Under the pieces are notes generated by a model that was not told the DNA's origin, did not search any database, and worked only from the letters and a program-made list of their open reading frames with translations. Below are positions 1-8,661 of a stretch of DNA of 64,000 nucleotides, piece after piece (the first letter of the stretch is position 1; each line of letters starts with the position of its first letter). Source of the stretch: Desulfarculales bacterium UBA702 (GTDB taxonomy: Bacteria > Desulfobacterota > Syntrophobacteria > Syntrophobacterales > Syntrophobacteraceae); assembly GCA_002298165.1 (NCBI GenBank), contig DBMI01000067.1, positions 1 to 64,000 of the forward strand, given 5' to 3'. A program made the position numbers and the translations under genes.

Positions 1-22
1 CCTGAAAATGTCTAAACTCCAG

Positions 23-44
23 GGCGCGGTCTCCCGACCGCGCC
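23..44. repeat. GC-rich palindrome downstream of nudC
   Basis: A perfect 9-bp inverted repeat (23-31 with 36-44) around the loop TCCC. No T-run follows on either strand, so it is not a classic terminator. Its architecture resembles the palindrome at 45564-45583, which suggests a dispersed repeat family. Confidence 0.5.
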
Positions 45-135
45 ACCTGTCCCGAGGGTCTCCAAGCTCTTAAGTGTTACAGCTACTGGACTACGCCAGC
101 CGAGGCAGCCATCCAGTCGTCAATATAAATTGGCA

Positions 136-1107
136 TCATACCGTGCGGCCGGGAATGGCCAGTTCGCTCAGGCTCATCGAACCGTCGAATTCAAACCAGC
201 CACGGATTAGCTGATAGGCAATGGATATCCGTGACGGCAGCCGGATCTCTCCGCTTTCGATAGACTGCCTGAATTCTTCGCGGCTGAACCAGCGAAGGTT
301 CTCAAGTTCGCCATCCACCGGACATGCAAGTTCCTTTTCGGCTTCGGCGGTAAATCCCAGCATCAGGGAACAAGGAAACGGCCAGGGTTGGGAAGAGTGG
401 TAATTTATATTTCTCACCCGAATGCCCGCCTCTTCGAATGCCTCGCGGATAACCGCAGCCTCGGCGCTTTCCCCCGGCTCGACAAAGCCGGCCAGGACCG
501 AGTACATGCGCTCGGGCCATATCGCCTGCCTTCCGAGCAGGCACTTGCCACCTGAGCTGACCAGCATGATTATCGCCGGATCGGTTCGCGGGAAATGCAG
601 CGCCCCGCAATCGGGATTAGTACATGCGCGCTGGTGACCGCCTTCGGCTAGTTTGGCCGGGCTGCCGCAAACTCCGCAGAAACGATTTCGGCCATGCCAA
701 TAGGTCATTGTTTTTGCATAAGCAAGCAGTGCCCCATCCTCTTGCGAAAGGAGCGGCCCCACCGCCCGTAGGTCTCGAAATCTCCCTGAATCGGCAAGAT
801 TATCTGGCGGGGCGCCGTCAGCCGTTTCAATATTGACCGCAAAATAGCAGCGCTCCCCGAGCCGACCCAGAAAGATACACTCCTCGTCTTGCCTGGAAAG
901 CCGCTGGATACGCTCAAAAGGAAGCAGAACGGCCCTGGGTTCCGAGCCATCCGAGACAAGCACGCGCGACTCCCAGACCGGTACGAACACAGAATCCGGG
1001 GCATCAAGCCTCTCCAGAATCCATTCAGCCCTTTTTCGCTGAATGCCGGCCCGGTTCAGAACCTGGGCGACAAACATGTTGTTTAAGGACCTGGTGAAAT
1101 TATCCAT
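136..1107 (-). CDS. nudC: NADH pyrophosphatase NudC (Nudix hydrolase)
   Basis: Hydrolyses NAD(H), and in some bacteria NAD-capped RNA, to the mononucleotides. The 323-residue protein has the full NudC layout. An N-terminal domain is followed by a four-cysteine zinc ribbon (Cys144, Cys147, Cys162, Cys167), the Nudix box around residues 207-229 with its REAFEEAG core, and the NudC signature SQPWPFPCS at 239-247, which separates it from ordinary Nudix enzymes. The ATG start gives a normal length. It is a single gene that ends near the window edge, with the transporter binding-protein gene behind it on the same strand. NudC assignment is firm; NAD versus RNA-cap preference cannot be read from sequence. 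Confidence 0.93.
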   Translation of the reverse strand: MDNFTRSLNNMFVAQVLNRAGIQRKRAEWILERLDAPDSVFVPVWESRVLVSDGSEPRAVLLPFERIQRLSRQDEECIFLGRLGERCYFAVNIETADGAPPDNLADSGRFRDLRAVGPLLSQEDGALLAYAKTMTYWHGRNRFCGVCGSPAKLAEGGHQRACTNPDCGALHFPRTDPAIIMLVSSGGKCLLGRQAIWPERMYSVLAGFVEPGESAEAAVIREAFEEAGIRVRNINYHSSQPWPFPCSLMLGFTAEAEKELACPVDGELENLRWFSREEFRQSIESGEIRLPSRISIAYQLIRGWFEFDGSMSLSELAIPGRTV

Positions 1108-1189
1108 CTTTCCCTGTTTGATAAAACATTGCGTAAAAACAGCTTAAATTAATCACGGGCAACACAAAACAGCAGGATACTTTATGTAA

Positions 1190-2824
1190 TCATGGGTCCT
1201 TGTACTTCTGCGCCCCCTGCGGCACCCACCAGTACAGGGGCGCAAGGCCCATTGGGTAAACAACAACGTTTTCGAACCTGCTCGATACCGCCTCAAGGGC
1301 CTTCATTGTAAATAGAAAAGTGTACGGCTGCTCGTCATAAATGATTTCCTGCAGACGATGGTAGAGCTTGATCCTTTTCTTGGGATCGAATTCCTGGCGT
1401 GCATCTTCCATCAACTTGTCCGCTTCCGCATTTTTGAAACCGACAAAATTGGAGCCTTTTGCTTCGGACTGCGAGGAGTGCCATAGCTGGTAAGGGTCAG
1501 ACTCCCACCCGAGCGCCCAGCCAAGTGTGCAGGCATCGAAGTTGTTGTTCTCAATCTTCTGGATGAATACGGCCCATTCGAGCTTTCGAATACTCATCCT
1601 TATCCCGACTTCCTTAAGGTTTTCCTGCATGATCGTGGCTATCTGCTCGCCGGATTTGGACCCTGCGGAAATAATGAATTCGAACTCGAATGGCTTTCCG
1701 TTCTTTTTAAGCTCTCCATCCCCCGTCCATCCCGCCGACCTTAAGAGTGAGAGGGCCGCCTTGGGATCATACGGATAGGGCTTAAGCTCCTTATTATACT
1801 CCGGGCTGTTGATGTAGAAAGGACTGTCGACAACTACTCCAAGATCGAAAAATATCCTCTTCAGGATCATCTCACGGTCAATCAGCATGGTCATCGCCTG
1901 GCGCACCCTTTTATCATCAAAGGGCGGTTTGCGGATGTTCCAGCCAATGTAGCTGTACTGCGGACTGTAATAATCAAGCTTTTTGTATTCTTTCGCAAAT
2001 CTCGGTGTTCCCGTCTGGCGGGTCCAATGGATCGGCCGAAGTGTCATGTCGTCCAGGCCGCCCTGTTTCAAAATTTGAAGCGAGACCGTTTGGTTGGTGA
2101 TAATCTTGAAAACCAGTTTCTTCAGAGCGGGTTTATCTCCCCAGTAGTTATCGTTTCTGACAAGGGTTATCTGTTTTCCAGTTTCCCAACTTTCAAATTT
2201 GTAGGGGCCGGTTCCCATGGGCTTCCTGGCAATCGGGTGCTGATTGAAATCCTCCCCATCCTTAAACAAGTGAGCAGGAACAATCGGTATTCCGCCGCAA
2301 AACTCGAGCGCGAGGAAGTACGGAATCCTGTAATGATAGCGGACCGTAAAATCGTCCAGAGCCTCGACCTGCTGGATGTCCTTGTAATAATTTCTCAGGT
2401 GGGCTGCATCGACTTTTGGATCCATTATTCGATTGAAGGAGAAAACAACATCCTTTGCGGTAAAAGGCTGCCCATCCTCCCACTTGATATTCTTCTTCAG
2501 GTAAAATGTGAATACGAGATGATCGTCCGATATCTCCCACCGGTCGGCCAAAAGAGGCACCATCTCCATTGATTTGGGGTCCCTTTTGATAAGCGACTCG
2601 TATATATAATTTTGTATTTCGGAGGCGACGGCATCGGTTGAGGTGATTGGATTCAAGGTGGACGGTTCAGCCCCTAAATTTGTGACCCTCCAGTCGCCAA
2701 ATTGCCTTTCCGGGGGCTGCTTGAGCGTATCACTATTTGCCTGCGAGGCAGCGGCAAGAATAATAAATAAGATGGCCAAGCAAGCTAATTTAAAAATAGT
2801 GGCTCCGCCAGGGGTCTTTTCCAT
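1190..2824 (-). CDS. ABC transporter substrate-binding protein, peptide/nickel (SBP_bac_5) family
   Basis: Periplasmic binding protein of the family-5 class (DppA/OppA/NikA-like), which delivers oligopeptides or other solutes to an ABC importer. From the start chosen here (544 residues) it opens with a signal peptide: a basic N-region, a hydrophobic core around residues 11-26 and a likely cut after SQA. The body shows family-5 features such as LNPITSTDA near the start and the GTGPYKF motif. The open frame continues 42 codons upstream, to 2950, but that would bury the signal peptide; GGAAGG lies 11 bases before the chosen ATG. No permease or ATPase gene is adjacent, so it is an orphan receptor or works with a distant importer. 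Substrate unknown. Confidence 0.85.
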   Translation of the reverse strand: MEKTPGGATIFKLACLAILFIILAAASQANSDTLKQPPERQFGDWRVTNLGAEPSTLNPITSTDAVASEIQNYIYESLIKRDPKSMEMVPLLADRWEISDDHLVFTFYLKKNIKWEDGQPFTAKDVVFSFNRIMDPKVDAAHLRNYYKDIQQVEALDDFTVRYHYRIPYFLALEFCGGIPIVPAHLFKDGEDFNQHPIARKPMGTGPYKFESWETGKQITLVRNDNYWGDKPALKKLVFKIITNQTVSLQILKQGGLDDMTLRPIHWTRQTGTPRFAKEYKKLDYYSPQYSYIGWNIRKPPFDDKRVRQAMTMLIDREMILKRIFFDLGVVVDSPFYINSPEYNKELKPYPYDPKAALSLLRSAGWTGDGELKKNGKPFEFEFIISAGSKSGEQIATIMQENLKEVGIRMSIRKLEWAVFIQKIENNNFDACTLGWALGWESDPYQLWHSSQSEAKGSNFVGFKNAEADKLMEDARQEFDPKKRIKLYHRLQEIIYDEQPYTFLFTMKALEAVSSRFENVVVYPMGLAPLYWWVPQGAQKYKDP

Positions 2825-3016
2825 CCAGTCAAATACCTTCCGATAAGATTTGGGCAAGGGTCCCCGAAAGTGACGTGGCGCCCGGTACTGCTCCATTCCG
2901 GCCTTGTGGAAACAAGAGTTGTTTATAATCAATAATTGGCGGGTTAGCAACCGATTGCGGAATAAAACTGGACATTTGGCGGAAAGCCATCTTTTGATTG
3001 CAATGCACCTTTATAC

Positions 3017-3058
3017 AAAAAAGGCCCCCTATTTCGCGCTATTGCGAAAAGGAGGCCT
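3017..3058 (-). terminator. Rho-independent terminator
   Basis: Read on the minus strand, a GC-rich stem (GGCCTCC on one arm, GGGGGCC on the other, with a nested TTTCGC/GCGAAA stem) is followed directly by six T residues. It sits about 20 bases after the stop of the 79-residue gene and should end that transcript. Confidence 0.8.
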
Positions 3059-3078
3059 GGAAACTCGAAGGATTCAGA

Positions 3079-3318
3079 TCACAGAGATGTTACATCGATT
3101 CTCCGAATGAACTCCTTTATGTTTTTCATGCGAAGTTCGATTTCTTCTTCACGCCGGTTCTTTGCCGGGTCGGTAGAGTTATCACACGCACTCGAGCTTG
3201 GCAGGACGGTTTTTACAGCCTTTATTTTTTTCTTGCCCGCTTTTTCGGAATTCAGAGCGTCAAGTTGCTCGCCTCTCAAGAAATCCATAGTGGCATTGGC
3301 AAATAAGTATTGGCTCAT
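3079..3318 (-). CDS. Small hypothetical protein (79 aa)
   Basis: Not recognised. The reading frame is supported by an excellent ribosome binding site (AAGGAGGGG, six bases before the ATG) and by an intrinsic terminator just after the stop, so this is a free-standing one-gene unit. The protein is polar and charged, with lysine-rich stretches in the middle and a probable helix rich in Arg and Glu near the C-terminus (about residues 54-75). It has one cysteine, no signal peptide and no membrane segment. It is probably a small cytoplasmic protein; no function can be given. Confidence 0.6.
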   Translation of the reverse strand: MSQYLFANATMDFLRGEQLDALNSEKAGKKKIKAVKTVLPSSSACDNSTDPAKNRREEEIELRMKNIKEFIRRIDVTSL

Positions 3319-3556
3319 AGCGACCCCTCCTTATATTTGAATGCATAATCGAATGACTTGCAATTCTTATCCATGATAACCATTCCTGTCGGAGATGTAA
3401 AGACGCCTTGCGCCTATCGCCCACACATCATTTGGATTATTCTATTATGAACATTTTTTCAGCTTGCGCTGTCACGTCGAATCTGTATCCTAGGCGACGG
3501 TTTCTTATAATTGAATACGGCAGATTCATCTTTGAGCTTGAGAGGAGTTTTGTCTT

Positions 3557-3763
3557 ATGGAATTAGTTGATGGTCAAAGGTATTGTCTTCCTAATGGAGA
3601 AAAGGTCACGGCGAAGCTGATAGACGGAAAATTCCTGCTCGAATTTAAAAGGAAATATAGGTCCCCTCTTTCAGTTGAAGCTAGCGGCGAATTGTTTTTG
3701 CGAGGGCAGGCAACCGGCTTCACCATCGGCTCTCTTGTAAAAGATGAGGAGCCTGAACTCTAA
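3557..3763 (+). CDS. Small hypothetical protein (68 aa)
   Basis: Not recognised. An AGAGGAG ribosome binding site lies about nine bases before the ATG. The protein alternates short hydrophobic and charged stretches in a pattern typical of a small all-beta fold, without membrane segment, signal peptide or metal motif (one cysteine). It stands alone between the divergent 79-residue gene and gspG. It is probably real because the ribosome site, length and codon use agree, but the function is unknown. Confidence 0.5.
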   Translation: MELVDGQRYCLPNGEKVTAKLIDGKFLLEFKRKYRSPLSVEASGELFLRGQATGFTIGSLVKDEEPEL

Positions 3764-3895
3764 GCCCCAAAGCCTTAAGCATTCTTTTCGGATTTTCATG
3801 TTAAAATGCCTACCCTAAGATCTTTCAGGGGATTGACAGCTGCGGTTATGACGGTTAGTCTAATTCGAAAACTTATTGAGAATACTGAGTTTTCG

Positions 3896-3923
3896 GCTGG
3901 AGCTGGCATGTGTCGGCTCCAGC
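3896..3923 (+). other. Stem-loop in the gspG leader
   Basis: An 8-bp inverted repeat (GCTGGAGC, 3896-3903, and GCTCCAGC, 3916-3923) with a 12-base loop, 30 bases before the gspG start. It could be an RNA structure in the 5' leader or a protein-binding palindrome. Confidence 0.35.
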
Positions 3924-3952
3924 AAACGTTTACCGACCCGGAGTTTTAGACT

Positions 3953-4390
3953 ATGTTCCGAAGAGAAGATAAGCCTCATAAAATGCCCCAGCAGAAAGGC
4001 TTTACGCTTATCGAACTGCTGATAGTCATGATCATTCTAAGCCTTTTGGCAGCGCTGGTCGCCCCCAAGCTCTTTCAGAAGATTGGCAGCTCGAAGCAGA
4101 AAGCAGCAAAAGCACAAATTGCCCTGTTTGGCGGCGCTCTCGACCAGTTCCGCCTCGATGTAGGCCGCTATCCGACAAGCGAGGAAGGGCTCGAAGCACT
4201 CCGTAAAAACCCACGGCTCGATCATTGGGACGGTCCCTATCTTCCAAGGGAAGTTCCGCCCGATCCCTGGGGGAGGCCCTATAATTACCGATCTCCGGGT
4301 GAGCATGGCGATTACGATCTCTACTCGCTGGGAGCTGACGGACAGGAAGGCGGCGAAGGTGAAAATGCCGACGTTGTCAGTTGGGATTGA
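3953..4390 (+). CDS. gspG: Type II secretion system major pseudopilin GspG
   Basis: Main subunit of the periplasmic pseudopilus that drives type II secretion. The 145-residue precursor has a short basic leader ending in Gly16, the prepilin peptidase site before FTLIE with Glu at mature position 5, then the hydrophobic N-helix. The C-terminal half has the GspG hallmarks: GRYPTSEEGL, a proline/tryptophan-rich loop (DPWGRPY) and the calcium-loop region LYSLGADG. A CGGAG site precedes the ATG by nine bases. No other gsp gene is nearby, which is unusual because gspG normally sits inside a gsp operon. A terminator-like hairpin follows. It could be an extra pseudopilin serving a type II or type IV machine encoded elsewhere. 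Confidence 0.92.
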   Translation: MFRREDKPHKMPQQKGFTLIELLIVMIILSLLAALVAPKLFQKIGSSKQKAAKAQIALFGGALDQFRLDVGRYPTSEEGLEALRKNPRLDHWDGPYLPREVPPDPWGRPYNYRSPGEHGDYDLYSLGADGQEGGEGENADVVSWD

Positions 4391-4495
4391 TGCAGCGGGA
4401 TTAAAAGCCTGCCGCACTACTCAGGATTAAGATTTATGCAGGTTGTTTTTTAAGCTTAAACTGAAAATTACAGCAAATGCCATTTAATCTATCGA

Positions 4496-4536
4496 GACCC
4501 AATGTTCCGGCACCGGATCGTTGGGTCTTGCTTTTC
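4496..4536 (+). terminator. Probable intrinsic terminator after gspG
   Basis: A 7-bp stem (GACCCAA 4496-4502, TTGGGTC 4521-4527) with an inner TCCGG/CCGGA pairing, followed by the T-rich tail TTGCTTTTC. It lies 105 bases past the gspG stop and 65 bases before the end of the convergent ABC exporter gene. Confidence 0.6.
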
Positions 4537-4600
4537 TGTGCCTGCGCACATATTTGAGTCATCAATCTTCACTGCAATCTACAAAACCGACAGGTCGATT

Positions 4601-6436
4601 TCAGCGGGTCTTCTCGGCTGATTTTAGTTCCGTTTCAGGCCTGGTGGAAAATCCGTTTTGCAGGGACTGCAGGTGGGAATACTGCCCTGGAGTTGCCATC
4701 AATTCTTCGTGAGTACCCTGTTCCAGGATCCTCCCGTGATCGATGACTATTATCTGATTTGCGCGCCTTATCGTCGAAAGGCGATGGGCTATTATGATGC
4801 TGGTCCGGTTTGACAGGACTGCCTGTATTGCCTGTTCGATAAGAATCTCGGTTTCGGTGTCAACGTTGGCGGTCGCCTCGTCGAGAATCAGGATTCTCGG
4901 ATTTCGGGCAAGGACCCTCGCAAATGCAAGAAGCTGTTTTTGTCCAGCCGAAAGCTCCATTCCACCTTCTCCGATTCTCGTATCAAGCCCCTCGGGCAGG
5001 TTTTGAACGAGGCTCGATAGCTGCGACAATCTCACGATTTCATCTATTTCGGTACCGCCAGGTTCCTTATCGAGCACAATATTGTCCCGTATGCTTCCGG
5101 GAACGATGAAGATGTCCTGCATCACCAGCCCAATTTGTTCGCGAAGCCACTTGGGTTCGAACCTTCGAATATCTATGCCGTCAATCAGTATCTGCCCATT
5201 CTCGGAGTCATAGAATCGTTCGATAAGGTTGATAACAGTGGTTTTGCCGGATCCGGTTGCCCCAACTATTGCGAAGGTTTCACCAGCATTCACTTTAAAT
5301 GAGAGATCTTTAAGGACGGGTCTGTCCGGATCATACCCAAAAGTCACATTGCGGAATTCTATTTCACCTTTTACAGCCGGTAGTGTAATCGGATCTTCAA
5401 CTTTCGGCATGAAATCGTCGGCATCGAGTAGCTGAAAAATTCGTTCAGCAGAGGCCATCGCCGACTGAACAATCGTGTATTTTTGAGAGAGTTCCCGGAT
5501 CGGCTGGAAAAAGAGCCGCATGTAAGCGATAAATGCGGTCAGGACCCCAAGAGTCATGTAGTTTTCAAGGATCTGGCGGCCGCCGTACCAGATAATCATC
5601 GCAAGGGCCACGGAACTCAGAATTTCTATCAGTGGAACGAAGATTCCGAATACGTATATCTGGTACATCGCAGCATCGAAATACCTGCGATTGAGCTTGC
5701 TGAACCTTTCCTGAGCGTCCCGTTCGCGAAGGAATACCTGTAGAATCGAAATCCCTGATACCGCCTCCTGCAAAAAGGCATTGATCCCAGCCAGGTGGGA
5801 ACGAATTCTACGAAATGCGTTTCTCGAAAGCTTTCCGAACCACATGGTAATCAGGACCATGACCGGGAAAGTGGCGGCGAGCAGGAGAGCGAGCTTCCAG
5901 TTCATCAGGAAGAGTATTCCAAGTATCCCCAGAAGCCTCACCCCGTCGTTAAAGAGGGTAACGATGACAGAGGTAAACATCTCGAACATGTTCTGAATAT
6001 CATTCGTATGGCGCGTTACCAGCCTTCCCACACGGTGAGCGCTGAAAAAAGATAAATTCAGCTTTATCACGTGTGTGAAAAGGCCCTGGCGAAGGGAGTG
6101 CATGATCCTCTGTCCGGTCCATTCCAGGGCTACCACCTGGAACAGGTTCGCAATGAACCCGACTACTATCACCCCCAGGAAAATGGCGGATATGTAGGAT
6201 ATTCCGTGAATCCGTTCATCTAACGGAATCGAATCATTCAGGATATATCGGTCCATTGCGATCTGGACGAGCCGTGGCCAGGTGAGGCTTGCACCCGTGA
6301 TTACGAATGCCAGCGACACGGCCAGGAGAATCCACTTCCATTGGGGCAGTATGTACTTGAGGAGCCGCCCCCAAAGTTTCCAGTCGCCAAGGTAGCGTTT
6401 TTCTTCCCGCTCGGAGGATTCCTGGTCAAAGTCCAT
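4601..6436 (-). CDS. ABC exporter half-transporter, catalytically complete subunit
   Basis: Multidrug/lipid-type ABC exporter with fused membrane and ATPase domains (611 residues). Six membrane helices span about residues 30-320; the ATPase domain occupies about 350-590. It has Walker A GATGSGKTT, signature LSAGQKQ (consensus LSGGQ) and Walker B ILILDEAT with the catalytic glutamate intact. The partner gene directly upstream shares one base with it (stop TGA and start ATG overlap as TGATG), so the two are translationally coupled. Pairing with a partner that lacks the catalytic glutamate indicates a heterodimeric exporter like TM287/288 or BmrCD. Substrate unknown. Confidence 0.9.
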   Translation of the reverse strand: MDFDQESSEREEKRYLGDWKLWGRLLKYILPQWKWILLAVSLAFVITGASLTWPRLVQIAMDRYILNDSIPLDERIHGISYISAIFLGVIVVGFIANLFQVVALEWTGQRIMHSLRQGLFTHVIKLNLSFFSAHRVGRLVTRHTNDIQNMFEMFTSVIVTLFNDGVRLLGILGILFLMNWKLALLLAATFPVMVLITMWFGKLSRNAFRRIRSHLAGINAFLQEAVSGISILQVFLRERDAQERFSKLNRRYFDAAMYQIYVFGIFVPLIEILSSVALAMIIWYGGRQILENYMTLGVLTAFIAYMRLFFQPIRELSQKYTIVQSAMASAERIFQLLDADDFMPKVEDPITLPAVKGEIEFRNVTFGYDPDRPVLKDLSFKVNAGETFAIVGATGSGKTTVINLIERFYDSENGQILIDGIDIRRFEPKWLREQIGLVMQDIFIVPGSIRDNIVLDKEPGGTEIDEIVRLSQLSSLVQNLPEGLDTRIGEGGMELSAGQKQLLAFARVLARNPRILILDEATANVDTETEILIEQAIQAVLSNRTSIIIAHRLSTIRRANQIIVIDHGRILEQGTHEELMATPGQYSHLQSLQNGFSTRPETELKSAEKTR

Positions 6437-8313
6437 CAGATTTTACCGCCATCCGGTTCCATTTCCACAACACCAACTTCAATTTCAAAATCCGGTCCGT
6501 AGTTGTCGCCCTCTTCGACCCCGCTGGTCTGATGCCTGTAGATCGTATTATAGAAGGAGCTTCGATCGAGTAACAATTCATGCGGCCCCCGGTCCACTAT
6601 CCTGCCTTCATCCATCACGAGGATTTCATCGGCGTCCGCCAGAGGGGCTACCCTGTGAGAAATTATTATGCAGGTCCTGCCGGAGAGGTAAGAAGCGATG
6701 GATTGGATGATCGAGTGCTCGGTCTCCATGTCAACGGCCGATAGAGCGTCATCGATAATGATAATGGGCCGGTCGAGCAGGAGCGCCCGGGCAATTGCAA
6801 TCCTTTGCCTCTGTCCACCAGAGAGTTTGATCCCCCTCTCCCCTATTTTCGTTTCGTAGCCCTGCGGCATCGCAGCTATCTCGTCGTGGATAGCAGCTGC
6901 CCGCGCCACTTTTTCAATTTCATTCATTGAAGCTTCGGGCCTGCCAAGCGAGATGTTGAAAGCAATCGTTTCGGAAAAAAGCACCACATCCTGGGGAACG
7001 TATGCAATGGCGCTTCTTACGGAATCAAGTGAGATTGAATTTACATCGCGCCCGTCTATGAAAAATGTCCCATCCGGAACGGGGTAGTGCCTTGTGAGCA
7101 CGTTGCAAATGGTGGTCTTTCCGGCGCCTGTCTTTCCAACGATTCCCAGAAACGAGCCGTGCGCCACATGCAGGTTCAGGTCAATAAGACTCGGCCGGGA
7201 ATATCCAGGGTAGGCAAAGTTCAGATTAGTGAGGACAATCTCGCCGCTGGTAATTTCGAAAGGAACTGCTCCCGCCGATTCGGCCAGTGCGGGTTTTTCA
7301 TTCATCATGGCGTCGATTCTGGAAAGGGATGTCACACCTCTCTGGAACAGGTCCGTCACCCACCCCATAGCCATCATCGGCCAGGTCATGATGAACAGGT
7401 AGCTGATGAATGCAACGAAATCCCCGGCCGTCATAGCACCCTCAATGGTAAATCTCCCGCCGAAAACGAGGACAAGCAGCATGCTTACATTGCCGATCAG
7501 GCCGGAAATGGGGAAAATCGTTCCGTAAACGTAGGCAAGCCGTAGATTATTGCGGACGTAGGTTTCGCCCAATTGCGCAAACCGCTCCGCATGCAACTCT
7601 TCCTGATTGTAGGCTTTAACCAGTCGAATTGAAGAAATGGTCGAGCGCACGAACTCGGTAAGAGCGGAAAACTGCTCCTGGACTTTTTTGAAACGGCTGT
7701 GAAGGTGGGAGGCAAGATAGCGCGTAAGAATTGCAAGTACCGGCATCGGAGCAACAGCGATAACGGTCAGCGTTGGATTTATGTAGAGCATAAATGCGAA
7801 TGCCGCAATTCCCATAAAAACGGCATCGACAAAGGCCACAAGTCCCATTCCCGTTGCTAGCTGAACAGCTGAAAGGTCATTTGTGGCAAGGGCCATGACC
7901 TCGCCTGTTGTGGTTTTTTGAAAGAAAGTCTTATCGAGCCCAAGCAAATGGGAAAACATCCGGTTTCGAAGCTGTGTCTCCAAGATCCTTGAAAAACCAA
8001 GGATGAGCTGGCGCCAAAAGAACCGAAAAATGCCAATAACCAGTGCTATTAAAATGATGTAGGCGCCATACCAGGTCAGCATATCGGCAGTTGCGCTTCC
8101 CGCCTGGATCGCATCAACGGCCCTCTTTACGACACGCGGGATGAAAAGCTGCAGAAGATCGACGGCTATCAGAGCGAAGAAACCTCCAGCGAGCCGTGGG
8201 AGATTCCGGCGGAAAATAGGTCCGACCAGCCTGACCGAATGCCATGAACTTTCGACTTCCGGGCTTTTCCCAGATCCCAGGCCCTTGTTTCTAAAAGATC
8301 CTCTCACTCGCAA
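6436..8313 (-). CDS. ABC exporter half-transporter, degenerate-site subunit
   Basis: Partner of the next gene (625 residues): a cytoplasmic N-terminus, six membrane helices from about residue 35 to 330, then the ATPase domain (about 360-600). Walker A is GKTGAGKTT and the signature is a perfect LSGGQRQ, but Walker B reads IIIIDDALSAVD: the catalytic Glu is Asp. In heterodimeric exporters this marks the non-hydrolysing site, formed with the other subunit's signature, which is itself non-consensus (LSAGQ). That agreement between the two genes supports a working heterodimer. It is first in a two-gene operon, preceded by a gene-free stretch that should hold the promoter. Confidence 0.9.
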   Translation of the reverse strand: MRVRGSFRNKGLGSGKSPEVESSWHSVRLVGPIFRRNLPRLAGGFFALIAVDLLQLFIPRVVKRAVDAIQAGSATADMLTWYGAYIILIALVIGIFRFFWRQLILGFSRILETQLRNRMFSHLLGLDKTFFQKTTTGEVMALATNDLSAVQLATGMGLVAFVDAVFMGIAAFAFMLYINPTLTVIAVAPMPVLAILTRYLASHLHSRFKKVQEQFSALTEFVRSTISSIRLVKAYNQEELHAERFAQLGETYVRNNLRLAYVYGTIFPISGLIGNVSMLLVLVFGGRFTIEGAMTAGDFVAFISYLFIMTWPMMAMGWVTDLFQRGVTSLSRIDAMMNEKPALAESAGAVPFEITSGEIVLTNLNFAYPGYSRPSLIDLNLHVAHGSFLGIVGKTGAGKTTICNVLTRHYPVPDGTFFIDGRDVNSISLDSVRSAIAYVPQDVVLFSETIAFNISLGRPEASMNEIEKVARAAAIHDEIAAMPQGYETKIGERGIKLSGGQRQRIAIARALLLDRPIIIIDDALSAVDMETEHSIIQSIASYLSGRTCIIISHRVAPLADADEILVMDEGRIVDRGPHELLLDRSSFYNTIYRHQTSGVEEGDNYGPDFEIEVGVVEMEPDGGKI

Positions 8314-8661
8314 TTTTCCCCGTGAAATATATTTTTATTGCCCGAACCATCGATAGATGCAGCCGCGCAGCGCCAATGAGGCTTTGGCCCCCAATTATAA
8401 CTATAAGGACAACAATCCTCCCATTCGCTTTTTCAACCTTATAATGTAACACATTTATCAGAAGGTCATGAATTCAACTTGCCATCGCAGGATGTCACTC
8501 GGGAGGGATGATTGGGTAGATCGGAGGGTCGTAATCTCGCTGCTGTGGAGTCAATAGGAACCCAACATCGCAAAGAATGGGTGTTGGGTTCCTATACTTC
8601 TGTGTTCACGCGCTGGCGTGAGATGCCGGAGCATCTAAAGCTTCTGGAATTTCGACCGTTC
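8314..8661. other. Gene-free stretch between the exporter operon and the aldehyde oxidoreductase
   Basis: These 348 bases carry no supported gene. The part near 8314-8460 is AT-rich and is presumably the promoter region of the minus-strand exporter operon; no convincing sigma70 pair was found. The other half holds the strong hairpin at 8555-8594. Confidence 0.5.
8555..8594 (-). terminator. Long hairpin after the aldehyde oxidoreductase gene
   Basis: A perfect 13-bp inverted repeat (8555-8567 with 8582-8594) with a 14-base loop, 68 bases past the stop of the aldehyde oxidoreductase gene. The T-run expected of a terminator is weak on both strands, so it may instead stabilise a 3' end. Confidence 0.45.
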
